A stretch of 17,510 bases of DNA from Erysipelotrichaceae bacterium (GCA_017620435.1 JAFZQL010000076.1:1-17510), one strand, 5' to 3'; shown: positions 1-7,475, numbered from the stretch's first letter. A program made the numbers and translations. Notes: a model not told the origin generated them from the letters alone.

Positions 1-2028
1 GACGAGTTAAGAGATCAGATCAATGCCTGCACAAAGCTGTCACAAGTTGAAGATCTTTATAAACCGTACAAACAAAAGAAAAAGACCAGGGCGGCGGTAG
101 CCATCAAGAAGGGTCTGGAACCTTTGAGCGTCTACCTTCTGTCTTTACCGAAGAATGCGGAAATAGAAGAAGAGGCGAAGAAATACCTGAACGAGGAAGT
201 CAAAACCGTTGAAGAAGCGCTGCAGGGCGCCAAAGATATCATCGCGGAAAACGTTTCGGATAATGCCAAGCTGAGATGGCAGTTCAAGGATCTGATCGTC
301 AAATCCGGCGCAGTCGTGACGAAGCTAAAGAAGGATGCCGTTGACGAGAAGAAGGTCTATGAGATGTACTACGACTATTCCGAAAAGATCAGCAGCATCG
401 CCGATCACAGGATCATGGCGATCGACAGAGCAGAAAAAGAGAAGGTGATTACCGTATCTTTATCCTACGATCTGGAACACATCAAGGATCTGGCCCACCG
501 TTTCTATATCAAAGACAGCATTTCCGATGTGGAAGACATCGTCGTATCGGCCATCGATGACGGTATCGACAGACTCTTCATGCCTTCCATCGAGAACGAG
601 ATCCGAAGCGATCTCTCGGAAAGAGCGCACAATACTTCCATTGAAGTCTTCTCCATGAATGTCGAGAAACTGCTTTCTCAGGCTCCGTTAAAAGGAAGAG
701 TCGTTCTGGGCTTTGACCCGGGATACTACAACGGTTGCAAGCTGGCAGTTCTGGATGAAACGGGAAAGATGCTGACGGTAGACAAGATCTATCCGTTCAG
801 AAAAGATGGAGAAATCGACAAAAGCAAGGCGAAACTCCTCTCCCTGATCAAGAAATACGATATCAAGATCATCGCCATAGGTAACGGCACGGCCAGCAGA
901 GAAAGCGAAAAACTGGTGGCAGAACTGATCCATGAAAACAAACTGGACGTATCCTATGCCATCGTATCCGAAGCAGGCGCATCCGTCTGGTCGGCACAGG
1001 AAGAAGCCAGAAAAGAATTCCCGGATCTGGCGGTAGAAGAAAGATCAGCCGTATCGATCGGCAGAAGACTCCTGGATCCTCTGGCGGAACTGATCAAGAT
1101 CGATCCGAAATCCATCGGCGTCGGACAGTATCAGCACGATCTGCCGGAAAAGGCGCTGAACGAGAGACTGGATGAAGCGATGATGAAGGTCGTCAACAGG
1201 GTAGGAGCCGACGTCAATACGGCTTCCGTGGAACTTCTGGAACACATTTCCGGACTGAACAAGGGAATCGCCTCCGAAATCATCGCCTACCGCAACAGCA
1301 ACGGCAGATTCAAAAACCGCAAAGAATTCCTGAACGTTAAAAAACTCGGTGCCAAGGCTTTTGAACAGTGCGCCGGTTTCTTAAGGATCACGGACGGAGA
1401 AGAAGCTCTGGATGCGACAAACATCCATCCGGAATCCTATGATGCCGCGAAGCAGATCATGAAGGTTTCCCATATCGAAAAGCTTGGCGATCCGAACATT
1501 CATTTCGATGAAGATGCCATCGGAAAACTCAACATCGATGCCTATACGCTGCAGGATATCAAGGACTGCATCACGATGCCGTTAAGAGATTACCGCGACC
1601 AGTTCGATTCCGCTATCCTGAAATCCGATGTACTGGAACTCAAGGATCTCAAGAAAGGCGATGAACTTTCGGGTACGGTAAGAAATGTCGTCGATTTCGG
1701 TGCGTTCGTCGATATCGGTCTGCACGACGACGGTCTGGTACATATTTCCAGAATGTCGATGAAACATGTCAATCACCCGAGTGAAGTCGTAGGAGTAGGG
1801 GATATCGTCAAAGTCTACGTCTATGATGTGGATGAAGCGAAGCAGAGAGTACAGCTGTCCCTGCTTCCGCTGGATGTCCTGGCAAAAAGGGATGCGGACA
1901 AGAAGGAATTCCGTTCCCGCAAAAAGGCCTACAACCGTCCATATCACAAGGAAGAGAAAAAGGAAGAACCGATCTCCGAGGAAGAAGCCATGAAACGTCT
2001 TCTGGAAAGATTCGGAAGCAGACATTGA
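1..2028 (+). CDS. tex: Tex family S1 RNA-binding transcription accessory protein (5' end outside window)
   Basis: The reading frame is open from base 1, so the N-terminus lies upstream; 675 residues are visible of a family usually about 700-780 long. A TTG at 124 could be taken as a start, but residues before it (LYKPYKQKKKTRA region) are typical internal Tex sequence, so it is not the start. Visible order: helical Tex core; YqgF/RNase H-like domain starting near residue 235 (FDPG with D239, then GCKLAVLD); helix-hairpin-helix segment near 400-440 (GADVNTAS, ASEIIAYRN); S1 domain about 553-622 (GTVRNVVDFGAFVDIG, DGLVHIS); and a Lys/Glu-rich charged tail. Tex is a cytoplasmic nucleic-acid-binding protein tied to transcription and RNA handling; its exact role varies between species. 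No terminator is visible after its stop, and the next promoter overlaps the stop codon. Confidence 0.95.
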   Translation, partial: DELRDQINACTKLSQVEDLYKPYKQKKKTRAAVAIKKGLEPLSVYLLSLPKNAEIEEEAKKYLNEEVKTVEEALQGAKDIIAENVSDNAKLRWQFKDLIVKSGAVVTKLKKDAVDEKKVYEMYYDYSEKISSIADHRIMAIDRAEKEKVITVSLSYDLEHIKDLAHRFYIKDSISDVEDIVVSAIDDGIDRLFMPSIENEIRSDLSERAHNTSIEVFSMNVEKLLSQAPLKGRVVLGFDPGYYNGCKLAVLDETGKMLTVDKIYPFRKDGEIDKSKAKLLSLIKKYDIKIIAIGNGTASRESEKLVAELIHENKLDVSYAIVSEAGASVWSAQEEARKEFPDLAVEERSAVSIGRRLLDPLAELIKIDPKSIGVGQYQHDLPEKALNERLDEAMMKVVNRVGADVNTASVELLEHISGLNKGIASEIIAYRNSNGRFKNRKEFLNVKKLGAKAFEQCAGFLRITDGEEALDATNIHPESYDAAKQIMKVSHIEKLGDPNIHFDEDAIGKLNIDAYTLQDIKDCITMPLRDYRDQFDSAILKSDVLELKDLKKGDELSGTVRNVVDFGAFVDIGLHDDGLVHISRMSMKHVNHPSEVVGVGDIVKVYVYDVDEAKQRVQLSLLPLDVLAKRDADKKEFRSRKKAYNRPYHKEEKKEEPISEEEAMKRLLERFGSRH

Positions 2029-2053
2029 AAGATAGAAACAATTGTTATAGAAT
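2025..2053 (+). promoter_or_regulatory. Sigma-A-type promoter for the T-box leader
   Basis: TTGAAA at 2025-2030 and TAGAAT at 2048-2053 are separated by exactly 17 bases, a good match to the housekeeping consensus. The -35 hexamer includes the TGA stop codon of tex (2026-2028). Transcription would start near 2060, just before the T-box stem I. Confidence 0.6.
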
Positions 2054-2059
2054 ATCACT

Positions 2060-2275
2060 AAATACTTGGAAACAGACCAGTAGTCGGGTCAGGATCCGAT
2101 AGAGAGACCGGGAGGATGGAAACCGGTTGGATGAGATCTGATGAATTCACTGTGGAGTAGGTCTTCTGAAACGGGAGTAGGAAGATCCGGTCATGCCGTT
2201 AACAGGAATGAGATCATTGATTTGATGAATTAAGGTGGTAACACGATAAAGTCGTCCTTAGGGATGGCTTTTTTG
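2060..2275 (+). promoter_or_regulatory. T-box riboswitch, apparent Phe (UUC) specifier
   Basis: This tRNA-sensing leader ends in a classic T-box motif, AAGGTGGTAACACG (2232-2245), followed by an intrinsic terminator. Stem I: ACAG (2072-2075) pairs with CTGT (2150-2153); the loop E strands are AGTA (2079-2082) and GAA (2143-2145), which places codon TTC at 2146-2148 as specifier, followed by a purine. An AGAGAG element (2101-2106) and an ACCGG/CCGGT apical hairpin follow the usual order. The UGGU bulge would pair with a tRNA ending in A-CCA, as expected for tRNA-Phe. Antiterminator: TAAGG (2231-2235) with CCTTA (2256-2260) and ACGA (2242-2245 plus next base) with TCGT, mutually exclusive with the terminator. 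The family is certain; the specifier rests on hand alignment. Confidence 0.9.
2251..2274 (+). terminator. T-box intrinsic terminator
   Basis: GTCGTCC (2251-2257) pairs with GGATGGC (2261-2267), with two G-U pairs, around a TTAG loop (read as a four-base turn), followed by a run of T to 2274. It competes with the antiterminator and should form when tRNA is charged. Confidence 0.85.
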
Positions 2276-2291
2276 TTTAGGGGGTATCAGT

Positions 2292-3683
2292 ATGGAAAAA
2301 GAAAACGGGATGGAGAAACGTTTCGGTTTCCCGACAGCTCTGGCGATGGTGGTAGGTATCGTCATCGGTTCAGGCATTTTCTTTAAGGCCGTCAAGGTAT
2401 TGAAACTGACGGGCGGCAACATGAAGGATGCGATGATCGTCATAGCCGCTGTAGGCTGCATCTGCATGGTCTGTTCGCTGTTCTTTGCCAAGATGGGCAG
2501 AGAATACGCCCATTGCAACGGCCTGGTAGACTATGCGGAAGCGACGCTGGGAAAGACCTATGGCTATCTGATGGGCTGGTTTTTGGCGATGTTCTACTAT
2601 CCGATCATCGGTGCGACATTGAGCTACATCGCCGCCAGCTACGTATCCATGATGTTTGGGCTGGAGATGTACGGCCAGACGACGACCGGCATTGCGGTAT
2701 TTTTCATGCTGAGCCTATCGGCAGTAAACATGCTGGCACCGAAGCTGGGAGGAAAGCTGCAGGTCACGACAACAGTCATCAAACTGATTCCGCTGGTCCT
2801 GATGTCCGTGGTCGGACTGGCGGTCGGCATCATCAACGGCAACAGCATCGAAGCATTAAAAACCATCTCCGAGGTTTCAACTTCCTCGGGAAACAGCATC
2901 TTTGCGGGAATCTGTGCATTCGCTTTTTCCTATGAAGGCTGGATCTCCGCAACGGCCATCAACTCTGAACTGAAAAACCCGAAAAGAGATCTGCCTCTGG
3001 CCCTGATCATCGGCAGCATCTTCTGTACCGTACTGTACATGTCCTATGTCTTCTCCATGACGGCGACTCTGTCCGTCGATGAGATCATGGCGGCCGGAGA
3101 TCTGCTGCCGGTCATCGCTTTCGGCAATGTCTTCGGCAACTTCGTCGCCAGCATCATCCTGGTATTCATCATCATCTCCTGCCTGGGTACAGCCAACGGC
3201 ATGATCATGTGTACCTTAAGAGGACTCTATGCCCTGTCTGTGAGAAACATGGGGCCGAAACCTGAAGTATTATCAGAGGTAGACAAATCGACAGGCATGC
3301 CTCTGAAGTGCAGCATCATCGGCATCGGTCTGATGGGCTTCTGGCTTTTCCAGACTTCAACGCTGTTCTTCCAGGGACCTCTGGCTTTCAACGGAACAGG
3401 CAATCCGGAATGGCTGCTGGCCTGGGAAGCGGATGAGATCTGCATCATTACCCTCTATGCCATGTATATTCCGATGTTTATTCATATCATGATCCACAAC
3501 AGGGATTTCAATGTTCTCTACCGTTTCATACTGCCATTGCTTTCAACGGCATCATCCTTGTTCATGTGCTACTCCAGCTATATCAGCTATGGAAAACAGA
3601 TCATCTATTATCTGATATTCTATGCCGCGGTGATGGGGATCGGACTGTATTTCATGTATCCGAAGGGGAGAAGAAGTGAGTAA
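2292..3683 (+). CDS. APC superfamily amino acid permease, probably phenylalanine/aromatic
   Basis: A 463-residue, very hydrophobic protein with about twelve membrane segments, in the length range of APC-superfamily transporters. The first helix carries the family's unwound substrate-site motif GIVIGSGIFF (residues 22-31); FAFSYEGW near 213-220 and the KNPKRDLPLAL loop match conserved APC elements. It imports (or exchanges) amino acids across the cytoplasmic membrane. ATG 2292 is preceded by AGGGGG (2279-2284) at good spacing. Substrate is inferred from the upstream T-box with an apparent Phe codon, not from the protein itself. The 3' end overlaps the MscS gene by 8 bases, so the two are co-transcribed and probably translationally coupled. 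Confidence 0.9.
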   Translation: MEKENGMEKRFGFPTALAMVVGIVIGSGIFFKAVKVLKLTGGNMKDAMIVIAAVGCICMVCSLFFAKMGREYAHCNGLVDYAEATLGKTYGYLMGWFLAMFYYPIIGATLSYIAASYVSMMFGLEMYGQTTTGIAVFFMLSLSAVNMLAPKLGGKLQVTTTVIKLIPLVLMSVVGLAVGIINGNSIEALKTISEVSTSSGNSIFAGICAFAFSYEGWISATAINSELKNPKRDLPLALIIGSIFCTVLYMSYVFSMTATLSVDEIMAAGDLLPVIAFGNVFGNFVASIILVFIIISCLGTANGMIMCTLRGLYALSVRNMGPKPEVLSEVDKSTGMPLKCSIIGIGLMGFWLFQTSTLFFQGPLAFNGTGNPEWLLAWEADEICIITLYAMYIPMFIHIMIHNRDFNVLYRFILPLLSTASSLFMCYSSYISYGKQIIYYLIFYAAVMGIGLYFMYPKGRRSE

Positions 3684-4533
3684 GATCGACTGGAATGAGA
3701 TCTATGAACGGCTGAAGATCGATTCCACCACGCTGATCGTCAACCTGATCCTGATTGCAGTCATTCTGCTGATTGCCAGGATCGTATTGTCCGTTCTGAC
3801 TGCTTTTACTTCAAAGGTCATTCGTAAGGCGGAAAATCTCGACGATCAGACCAGGTCCAAGAATCTTGTCACATCCATGACGCTGTTTAGAAGTGTCGGA
3901 CGTTATCTGGTATACTTCCTGGCTTTCTGCGTGATCATCAATCAGCTAGGATTCGGTTCCACACTTTCCAACATCGTAACGGCAGCAGGCGTCGGCGCTC
4001 TGGTCATATCTTTGGGAGCCCAAAGCATCATCAAAGACATGCTGGCGGGAGCCTTCATCATGTTTGAAAAGCAGTATGGCGTAGGGGATTATGTCAGAAT
4101 CAACGGTTATGAGGGAAGAGTCATTTCCCTGGCGGTACGCTGTACCTATCTGCTTAACTGGAAAGGGCAGAAGATCATCATTCCTAACGGTCAGATCACT
4201 ACGGTAGAAAACCTTTCCGGAGAATTCAACATGGCTGTGGTACAAGTTGGAACACCATATGAAGAAGACAGTGAAAGAGTCTACCGGATCCTGCAAGATG
4301 TTGCGGATCAATACTACGAGAAGCATCAGGATATCTGTTACGATAAGCCGATTGCGGCAGCCATCACTTCCTTTGATGACAGCAGTGTAGGCATGGCCAT
4401 CTATCAGAAAGCCAAACAGAGAAATCACTACCGGATCGAAAGAGAACTCAGGATGGAGATCAAGAAGAGGTTCGATAAGGAAGGGATCTCTATCCCTTAT
4501 TCCCAGATCGTGATACATCAGGATCAAAAATAA
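3676..4533 (+). CDS. MscS-family small-conductance mechanosensitive channel
   Basis: A 285-residue inner-membrane channel subunit that opens under membrane tension to release solutes. Membrane segments lie at about residues 18-44, 70-90 and 97-131. The third is the Gly/Ala-rich pore helix of MscS proteins (AAGVGALVISLGAQSIIKDM, residues 103-122), followed by the beta domain (GVGDYVRINGYEGRV) and the IPNGQI motif (169-174), then an alpha/beta C-terminal domain. Length fits three-helix MscS proteins of Bacillota (YkuT-like). The start is GTG at 3676, 8 bases inside the permease gene, with a purine-rich GGGGAGAAGAA just ahead as ribosome site. An intrinsic terminator follows directly after the stop. 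Its transcription must come from the T-box promoter unless a promoter hides in the permease gene. Confidence 0.93.
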   Translation: MSKIDWNEIYERLKIDSTTLIVNLILIAVILLIARIVLSVLTAFTSKVIRKAENLDDQTRSKNLVTSMTLFRSVGRYLVYFLAFCVIINQLGFGSTLSNIVTAAGVGALVISLGAQSIIKDMLAGAFIMFEKQYGVGDYVRINGYEGRVISLAVRCTYLLNWKGQKIIIPNGQITTVENLSGEFNMAVVQVGTPYEEDSERVYRILQDVADQYYEKHQDICYDKPIAAAITSFDDSSVGMAIYQKAKQRNHYRIERELRMEIKKRFDKEGISIPYSQIVIHQDQK

Positions 4534-4555
4534 AAGCTCAGTAATGAGCTTTTTG
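4532..4555. terminator. Bidirectional intrinsic terminator between mscS-like gene and tRNA-Thr
   Basis: AAAGCTCA-GTAA-TGAGCTTT forms a perfect hairpin. It is flanked by a T-run on the plus strand (end of the MscS gene) and by a T-rich tract on the minus strand (after tRNA-Thr), so it can stop both converging transcripts. Confidence 0.85.
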
Positions 4556-4561
4556 TTTTAC

Positions 4562-4635
4562 TGGTGCCGACACCGTGAATTGAACACGGGATTCATCCTT
4601 ACCATGGATGCGTATTACCACTATACTATGTCGGC
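4562..4635 (-). tRNA. tRNA-Thr (anticodon GGT)
   Basis: Full cloverleaf on the minus strand, 74 nt with encoded CCA. Acceptor GCCGACA pairs with TGTCGGC; the D arm is short (GTAT/ATAC); anticodon stem CATCC/GGATG with loop ATGGTAA gives anticodon GGT at 4601-4603, reading ACC/ACU; T stem CCGTG/CACGG encloses TTCAATT; discriminator A. It lies 34 bases downstream of the maf stop on the same strand, so it may be read from the coaX-maf transcript; a weak -10-like TATAAAAT (4646-4653, minus strand) could give it its own start. Confidence 0.95.
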
Positions 4636-4669
4636 CTGTATTTCAATTTTATAACAGAAATCTTCTTTT

Positions 4670-5227
4670 TTACAGATATTTTTTCAATCGGTGATACAGT
4701 TCTCCGATCGGAAGTCCGACGATCGTATAAAAATCGCCGTGAATGCTTTGAATAAACTTGGCTCCATCTCCCTGAATGGCATAGGATCCTGCCTTATCCA
4801 GAGGCTCGTTGGTTGCGATATAGGTATCAATCTCTTCATCCGTCAGTGGATAGAAGGTAACGGAAGACGTGCTGGAAAACGTTTCTCTTTGATCCTGATA
4901 AAGAATGGTAACGCCGGTAATGACTTCGTGGGTGTTACCGGATAACAGATGAAGCATTTCCCGGGCTTCTTCCTGTGATTTCGGTTTTCCCTGAACCTGA
5001 TTGTTGATCTTGACGATCGTATCGGATCCGATGACCAAAGCGTCGCTTTCTTTCTTGAAAACGGCTTCTGCTTTCTGATAGGACAGTTTTTCGATCTCTT
5101 TCGTCAGATCATGATTCGGATCGATCTGTTCCTCGATATCGGAAACGATGATCTCAAAAGGAATCTTCAGCATCTCCATGAGTTCTTTTCTTCGCGGAGA
5201 CTTGCTGGCAAGAATCACTCTAGCCAT
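4670..5227 (-). CDS. maf: Maf/YhdE-family nucleoside triphosphate pyrophosphatase
   Basis: A 185-residue cytoplasmic protein. Maf proteins hydrolyse non-canonical or excess nucleotides (such as dTTP, UTP or modified forms) to monophosphate and pyrophosphate. The hallmark SKSPRRKEL lies at residues 8-16; GSDTIV (67-72) carries the catalytic-region Asp69; GKPKSQEEA (80-88), the SGNTHEVITGV segment and the C-terminal YAIQGDGAKFI and VGLPI motifs are all present. I chose ATG at 5225-5227, which opens MARVILASKSPRR; a frame extension to 5281 would add 18 residues that overlap coaX and do not resemble the family. The start overlaps the coaX stop by 8 bases (ATGGCTAG), suggesting coupled translation. 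Confidence 0.95.
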   Translation of the reverse strand: MARVILASKSPRRKELMEMLKIPFEIIVSDIEEQIDPNHDLTKEIEKLSYQKAEAVFKKESDALVIGSDTIVKINNQVQGKPKSQEEAREMLHLLSGNTHEVITGVTILYQDQRETFSSTSSVTFYPLTDEEIDTYIATNEPLDKAGSYAIQGDGAKFIQSIHGDFYTIVGLPIGELYHRLKKYL

Positions 5228-5981
5228 TGCCGAACCTCTGTGCGATAAAGGCCAGACCTTTGGTAACAAAGTCCGGATCATATTCGTTCAGATCGGATAT
5301 GTATGGAGCGACCATCTTTCCTACACCGCCGCAGCCGATGATATACAGATCCTCAAACAGTTCATTCCGCATCCCGTTGATCAGCGATTTGACCATACCG
5401 ATATAGCCGTTGTAAATACCGACATTCATCGCATCCACCGTATTGTCTGCCAGATAGCTGTCCGCATGTTTCAGTTCGAATTCCGGAAGCTGGGCGGCAT
5501 TCTTCCACAACGTTTCAGAAAGCTTGCTGAAACCCGGAGCAATGATGCAGTGCCTGAATTCACCTCTTCTTGTTACGTGGCAAAGAACGGTAGCTGTTCC
5601 CATGGAAACGATCAGCAGTTCTCTACGGTACAGATTATAGGCATAGGAACACATGACGATCAGATCATCTCCGGTTTCTTCGGGATTAGGCATGGCCAGT
5701 CTGATGCCGTAGTTTTTGGCAGGGTTGATATCGATGATGTTGTTTCTGCCGACAATGCTTTCCAGAGCGTCGTATACGTCATCATAGACACGCGGTACGA
5801 CACAGGAAAGAATCGCCTTGTCGACAGCGTCTTCTCTTAAATTGGCTTTATAAAGGAAAGAAAGAATAAGACTGCGGTATCTGTCGGAGATCCCGTCGTA
5901 ACAGGTAAAAGCGACCTGTCTCTCGTTTTCGAACAGTCCCAGTTTAGTGCTGGTGTTTCCTAAATCAACCGTTAGTAGCAT
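5220..5981 (-). CDS. coaX: Type III pantothenate kinase (CoaX), divergent
   Basis: A 253-residue ASKHA-fold protein of the usual CoaX length. CoaX phosphorylates pantothenate, the first step of coenzyme A synthesis. Recognisable motifs: phosphate-binding DLGNT (D6-T10), SCVVPRV (59-65), MGTAT (127-131), IAPG (147-150), the LWKNAAQLPEF segment and NT (180-181). Several family signatures differ: the usual GADR is GDDL (104-107), so the catalytic Asp is kept (D106) but the following Arg is Leu; the DFGTATT Asp is Ser126; and the GG before IAPG is missing. It may be a working divergent enzyme or one with altered function. It begins a coaX-maf unit on the minus strand. A TATAAT lies only 7 bases upstream of the ATG. 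Confidence 0.85.
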   Translation of the reverse strand: MLLTVDLGNTSTKLGLFENERQVAFTCYDGISDRYRSLILSFLYKANLREDAVDKAILSCVVPRVYDDVYDALESIVGRNNIIDINPAKNYGIRLAMPNPEETGDDLIVMCSYAYNLYRRELLIVSMGTATVLCHVTRRGEFRHCIIAPGFSKLSETLWKNAAQLPEFELKHADSYLADNTVDAMNVGIYNGYIGMVKSLINGMRNELFEDLYIIGCGGVGKMVAPYISDLNEYDPDFVTKGLAFIAQRFGNG

Positions 5982-5988
5982 ATTACCT

Positions 5989-5994
5989 ATTATA
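5989..5994 (-). promoter_or_regulatory. Candidate -10 box for coaX (very short leader)
   Basis: On the minus strand a perfect TATAAT ends 7 bases before the coaX ATG, which would give a leader of about zero to one base. No good -35 is seen at 16-18 bases, and only a weak AGG lies before the ATG. The region is AT-rich and overlaps the opposing tRNA-Leu promoter. Confidence 0.35.
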
Positions 5995-6005
5995 CTGGTT
6001 TAGAA

Positions 6006-6034
6006 TTGCAAATTCTAGTGAATTATTATATTAT
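6006..6034 (+). promoter_or_regulatory. Promoter of tRNA-Leu
   Basis: TTGCAA (6006-6011) and TATTAT (6029-6034) with a 17-base spacer. The predicted transcription start (about 6041) lies 5 bases before the mature tRNA end, a normal arrangement for a single tRNA gene. Confidence 0.6.
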
Positions 6035-6045
6035 ATATAGGCAAT

Positions 6046-6128
6046 CCGGGCTTGGCGGAACTGGTAGACGCGCTAGACTTAGAATCTAGTGGGCGACCGT
6101 GGGGGTTCGAGTCCCTTAGCCCGGACCA
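6046..6128 (+). tRNA. tRNA-Leu (anticodon TAG)
   Basis: An 83-nt class II tRNA with encoded CCA. Acceptor CCGGGCT pairs with AGCCCGG, discriminator A; D arm GCGG...; anticodon stem CTAGA/TCTAG with loop CTTAGAA gives anticodon TAG (6080-6082), which reads CUN Leu codons. The long variable arm (GGGCGACCGT) is diagnostic for Leu/Ser types; T loop is TTCGAGT with two G-U pairs at the base of its stem. The first base is C rather than the more usual G. Confidence 0.95.
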
Positions 6129-6138
6129 TATTTCATAA

Positions 6139-6165
6139 AAAAATGCAGACAGTTTCTGCATTTTT
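6139..6165. terminator. Bidirectional terminator between tRNA-Leu and M42 peptidase gene
   Basis: AAAAATGCAGA (6139-6149), loop CAGTT, TCTGCATTTTT (6155-6165): a strong hairpin with T-run on both strands, suited to stop both converging transcripts. Confidence 0.85.
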
Positions 6166-6202
6166 CATTTGATGAATACTCTTAAAGAAGAACCCGTATC
6201 CG

Positions 6203-7291
6203 TTATCTGCCGGTAAAATCACAGTTTCCGTCTATCTTCCTGATAACGTGCTCTGTGAGACGGATCGTCTTTTCAATATCATTCAGATCCGCTGTTTCAA
6301 CACAGGAATGAGAATAGCGGAATGGAACTTCAATATCGATACCGGCAATGCCGTTTCCTTCCAGCTGCATATAGGCCAGTTCGGTCAGCCCGCCGATACC
6401 GGCACTTCTTTGCAGATTGATGCCTGTTTCTTCTGCGCTTTCTTCATAGAATCTGACAAGGCTCGGATGAGGCATGGTTCCGTTGAGCGTTCCTCTGCCA
6501 TGGAAGTTGTACAGAGACATGATCGGACCGTTTCCGAGTTTCACTTCATTCGCTCCGGCCAGATCCGGCGTATCGCCTGCCATTCCGGCATCCAGACAAA
6601 TGATGGCATCCGGCTGAATGATCCTGGCAGCCGTGATCGCTCCTCGGATCGTATATTCTTCCTGAACCGTTCCGGCAAGATATACATCACAATCCGGCTT
6701 ATTTTCAGTAAAGATCTTTGCCAGTTCAAGAAGACAGGTACATGCGATACGGTTGTCGAATGAAGTACCGGATACGATATCGTTCTGCAGATGAACAAAG
6801 ACCGGGTTATATGTAATGGCGTTGCCTATTCTGATACCCAGGTCGAGAACTTCTTTTTTACTGTAGCATCCGATATCGATATAAAGATCCTGATATCTGT
6901 CGACTTTATATTTCTCGTCTGCCGATGTCAGGTGATGCGCTTTCACTCCGATGACGCCCGGAACGTATCCGTCTTTTGCCTGAACCGCTACTCTTAAAGC
7001 TACCAGTGTTTTTTCCGGAATACCGCCGACTCTTTCAAAGCGGATAAATCCGCTATCGGTGATCGTTTTAACCATCAGGCCCGGAGAATCCATGTGGCCT
7101 GTCACCATGACCTTCTTATCATGGCTCTTTCCTTTGATACAGGTAAAGGTGTTCCCTAGAACATCTCTTGTGACTTCCAGGCCAAGAGATTCAAACTGTT
7201 CCTTGAGATAGCTGCTGACCAGCTGTTCATGACCGGATAGGCTTGGAAGAAGGCATAGATCTTTCAGATGTTTGGCGATTGACTGTTTCAT
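6203..7291 (-). CDS. M42-family metallo-aminopeptidase (glutamyl aminopeptidase/FrvX/YsdC type)
   Basis: A 362-residue cytoplasmic dinuclear metal peptidase; members trim N-terminal residues from peptides, often as large tetrahedral complexes. The metal and catalytic residues of the family are in place: GHMDS (H66, D68), SFDNR (D179), QEE (E211, E212), LDAG (D234) and RYSHSCVE (H328). The PDZ-like insertion of M42 proteins occupies about residues 75-165. ATG at 7291 is preceded on the minus strand by AAAGGA (7299-7304) at normal distance, and a -10-like TATAAT lies at 7312-7317. Single-gene unit, converging on tRNA-Leu. Substrate preference cannot be read from the sequence. Confidence 0.93.
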   Translation of the reverse strand: MKQSIAKHLKDLCLLPSLSGHEQLVSSYLKEQFESLGLEVTRDVLGNTFTCIKGKSHDKKVMVTGHMDSPGLMVKTITDSGFIRFERVGGIPEKTLVALRVAVQAKDGYVPGVIGVKAHHLTSADEKYKVDRYQDLYIDIGCYSKKEVLDLGIRIGNAITYNPVFVHLQNDIVSGTSFDNRIACTCLLELAKIFTENKPDCDVYLAGTVQEEYTIRGAITAARIIQPDAIICLDAGMAGDTPDLAGANEVKLGNGPIMSLYNFHGRGTLNGTMPHPSLVRFYEESAEETGINLQRSAGIGGLTELAYMQLEGNGIAGIDIEVPFRYSHSCVETADLNDIEKTIRLTEHVIRKIDGNCDFTGR

Positions 7292-7311
7292 GTTGTTTTC
7301 CTTTCAGTATT

Positions 7312-7317
7312 ATTATA
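7312..7317 (-). promoter_or_regulatory. Candidate -10 box for the M42 peptidase gene
   Basis: A perfect TATAAT on the minus strand, 20 bases upstream of the ATG, with the Shine-Dalgarno AAAGGA between. No convincing -35 hexamer is visible. Confidence 0.4.
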
Positions 7318-7323
7318 ACGAAA

Positions 7324-7355
7324 CGGATACTTCAGATCGGTGAAGTCCGGTTTTT
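7324..7355 (+). other. Hairpin followed by T-run (terminator-like)
   Basis: CGG-AT-ACTTCA, loop GATCGG, TGAAGT-CCG, then GTTTTT. Read on the plus strand it resembles an intrinsic terminator, although no plus-strand gene ends here. It may stop read-through into the next plus-strand gene or be part of an operator. Confidence 0.35.
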
Positions 7356-7469
7356 ATATAGAAAATGATCGGTGATCCCTTTTACGGTCATGTCGGATAC
7401 ACTTTTATTCTATAATACTGAAAAGAGCCAGGGAATAGAATTGCTCATCTGTACCGATTTATTTGCGGG

Positions 7470-7475
7470 TATAAT
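7470..7475 (+). promoter_or_regulatory. Candidate -10 box for the DUF218 gene at 7514
   Basis: A perfect TATAAT 38 bases before the ATG. No good -35 lies at 16-18 bases. A second TATAAT occurs at 7411-7416, so the start may lie at either. Confidence 0.4.

Noticed and set aside
124..126. TTG as a start codon for tex
   Set aside because: The frame is open to base 1 and the upstream residues fit internal Tex sequence; no ribosome site precedes the TTG.
1582..2058. 158-codon open frame on the minus strand across the end of tex
   Set aside because: It lies opposite conserved Tex S1-domain codons, its product resembles no protein and it has no ribosome site.
5148..5840. 230-codon plus-strand frame opposite coaX and maf
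   Set aside because: Antisense to two recognisable genes; its composition is that of a mirrored coding frame.
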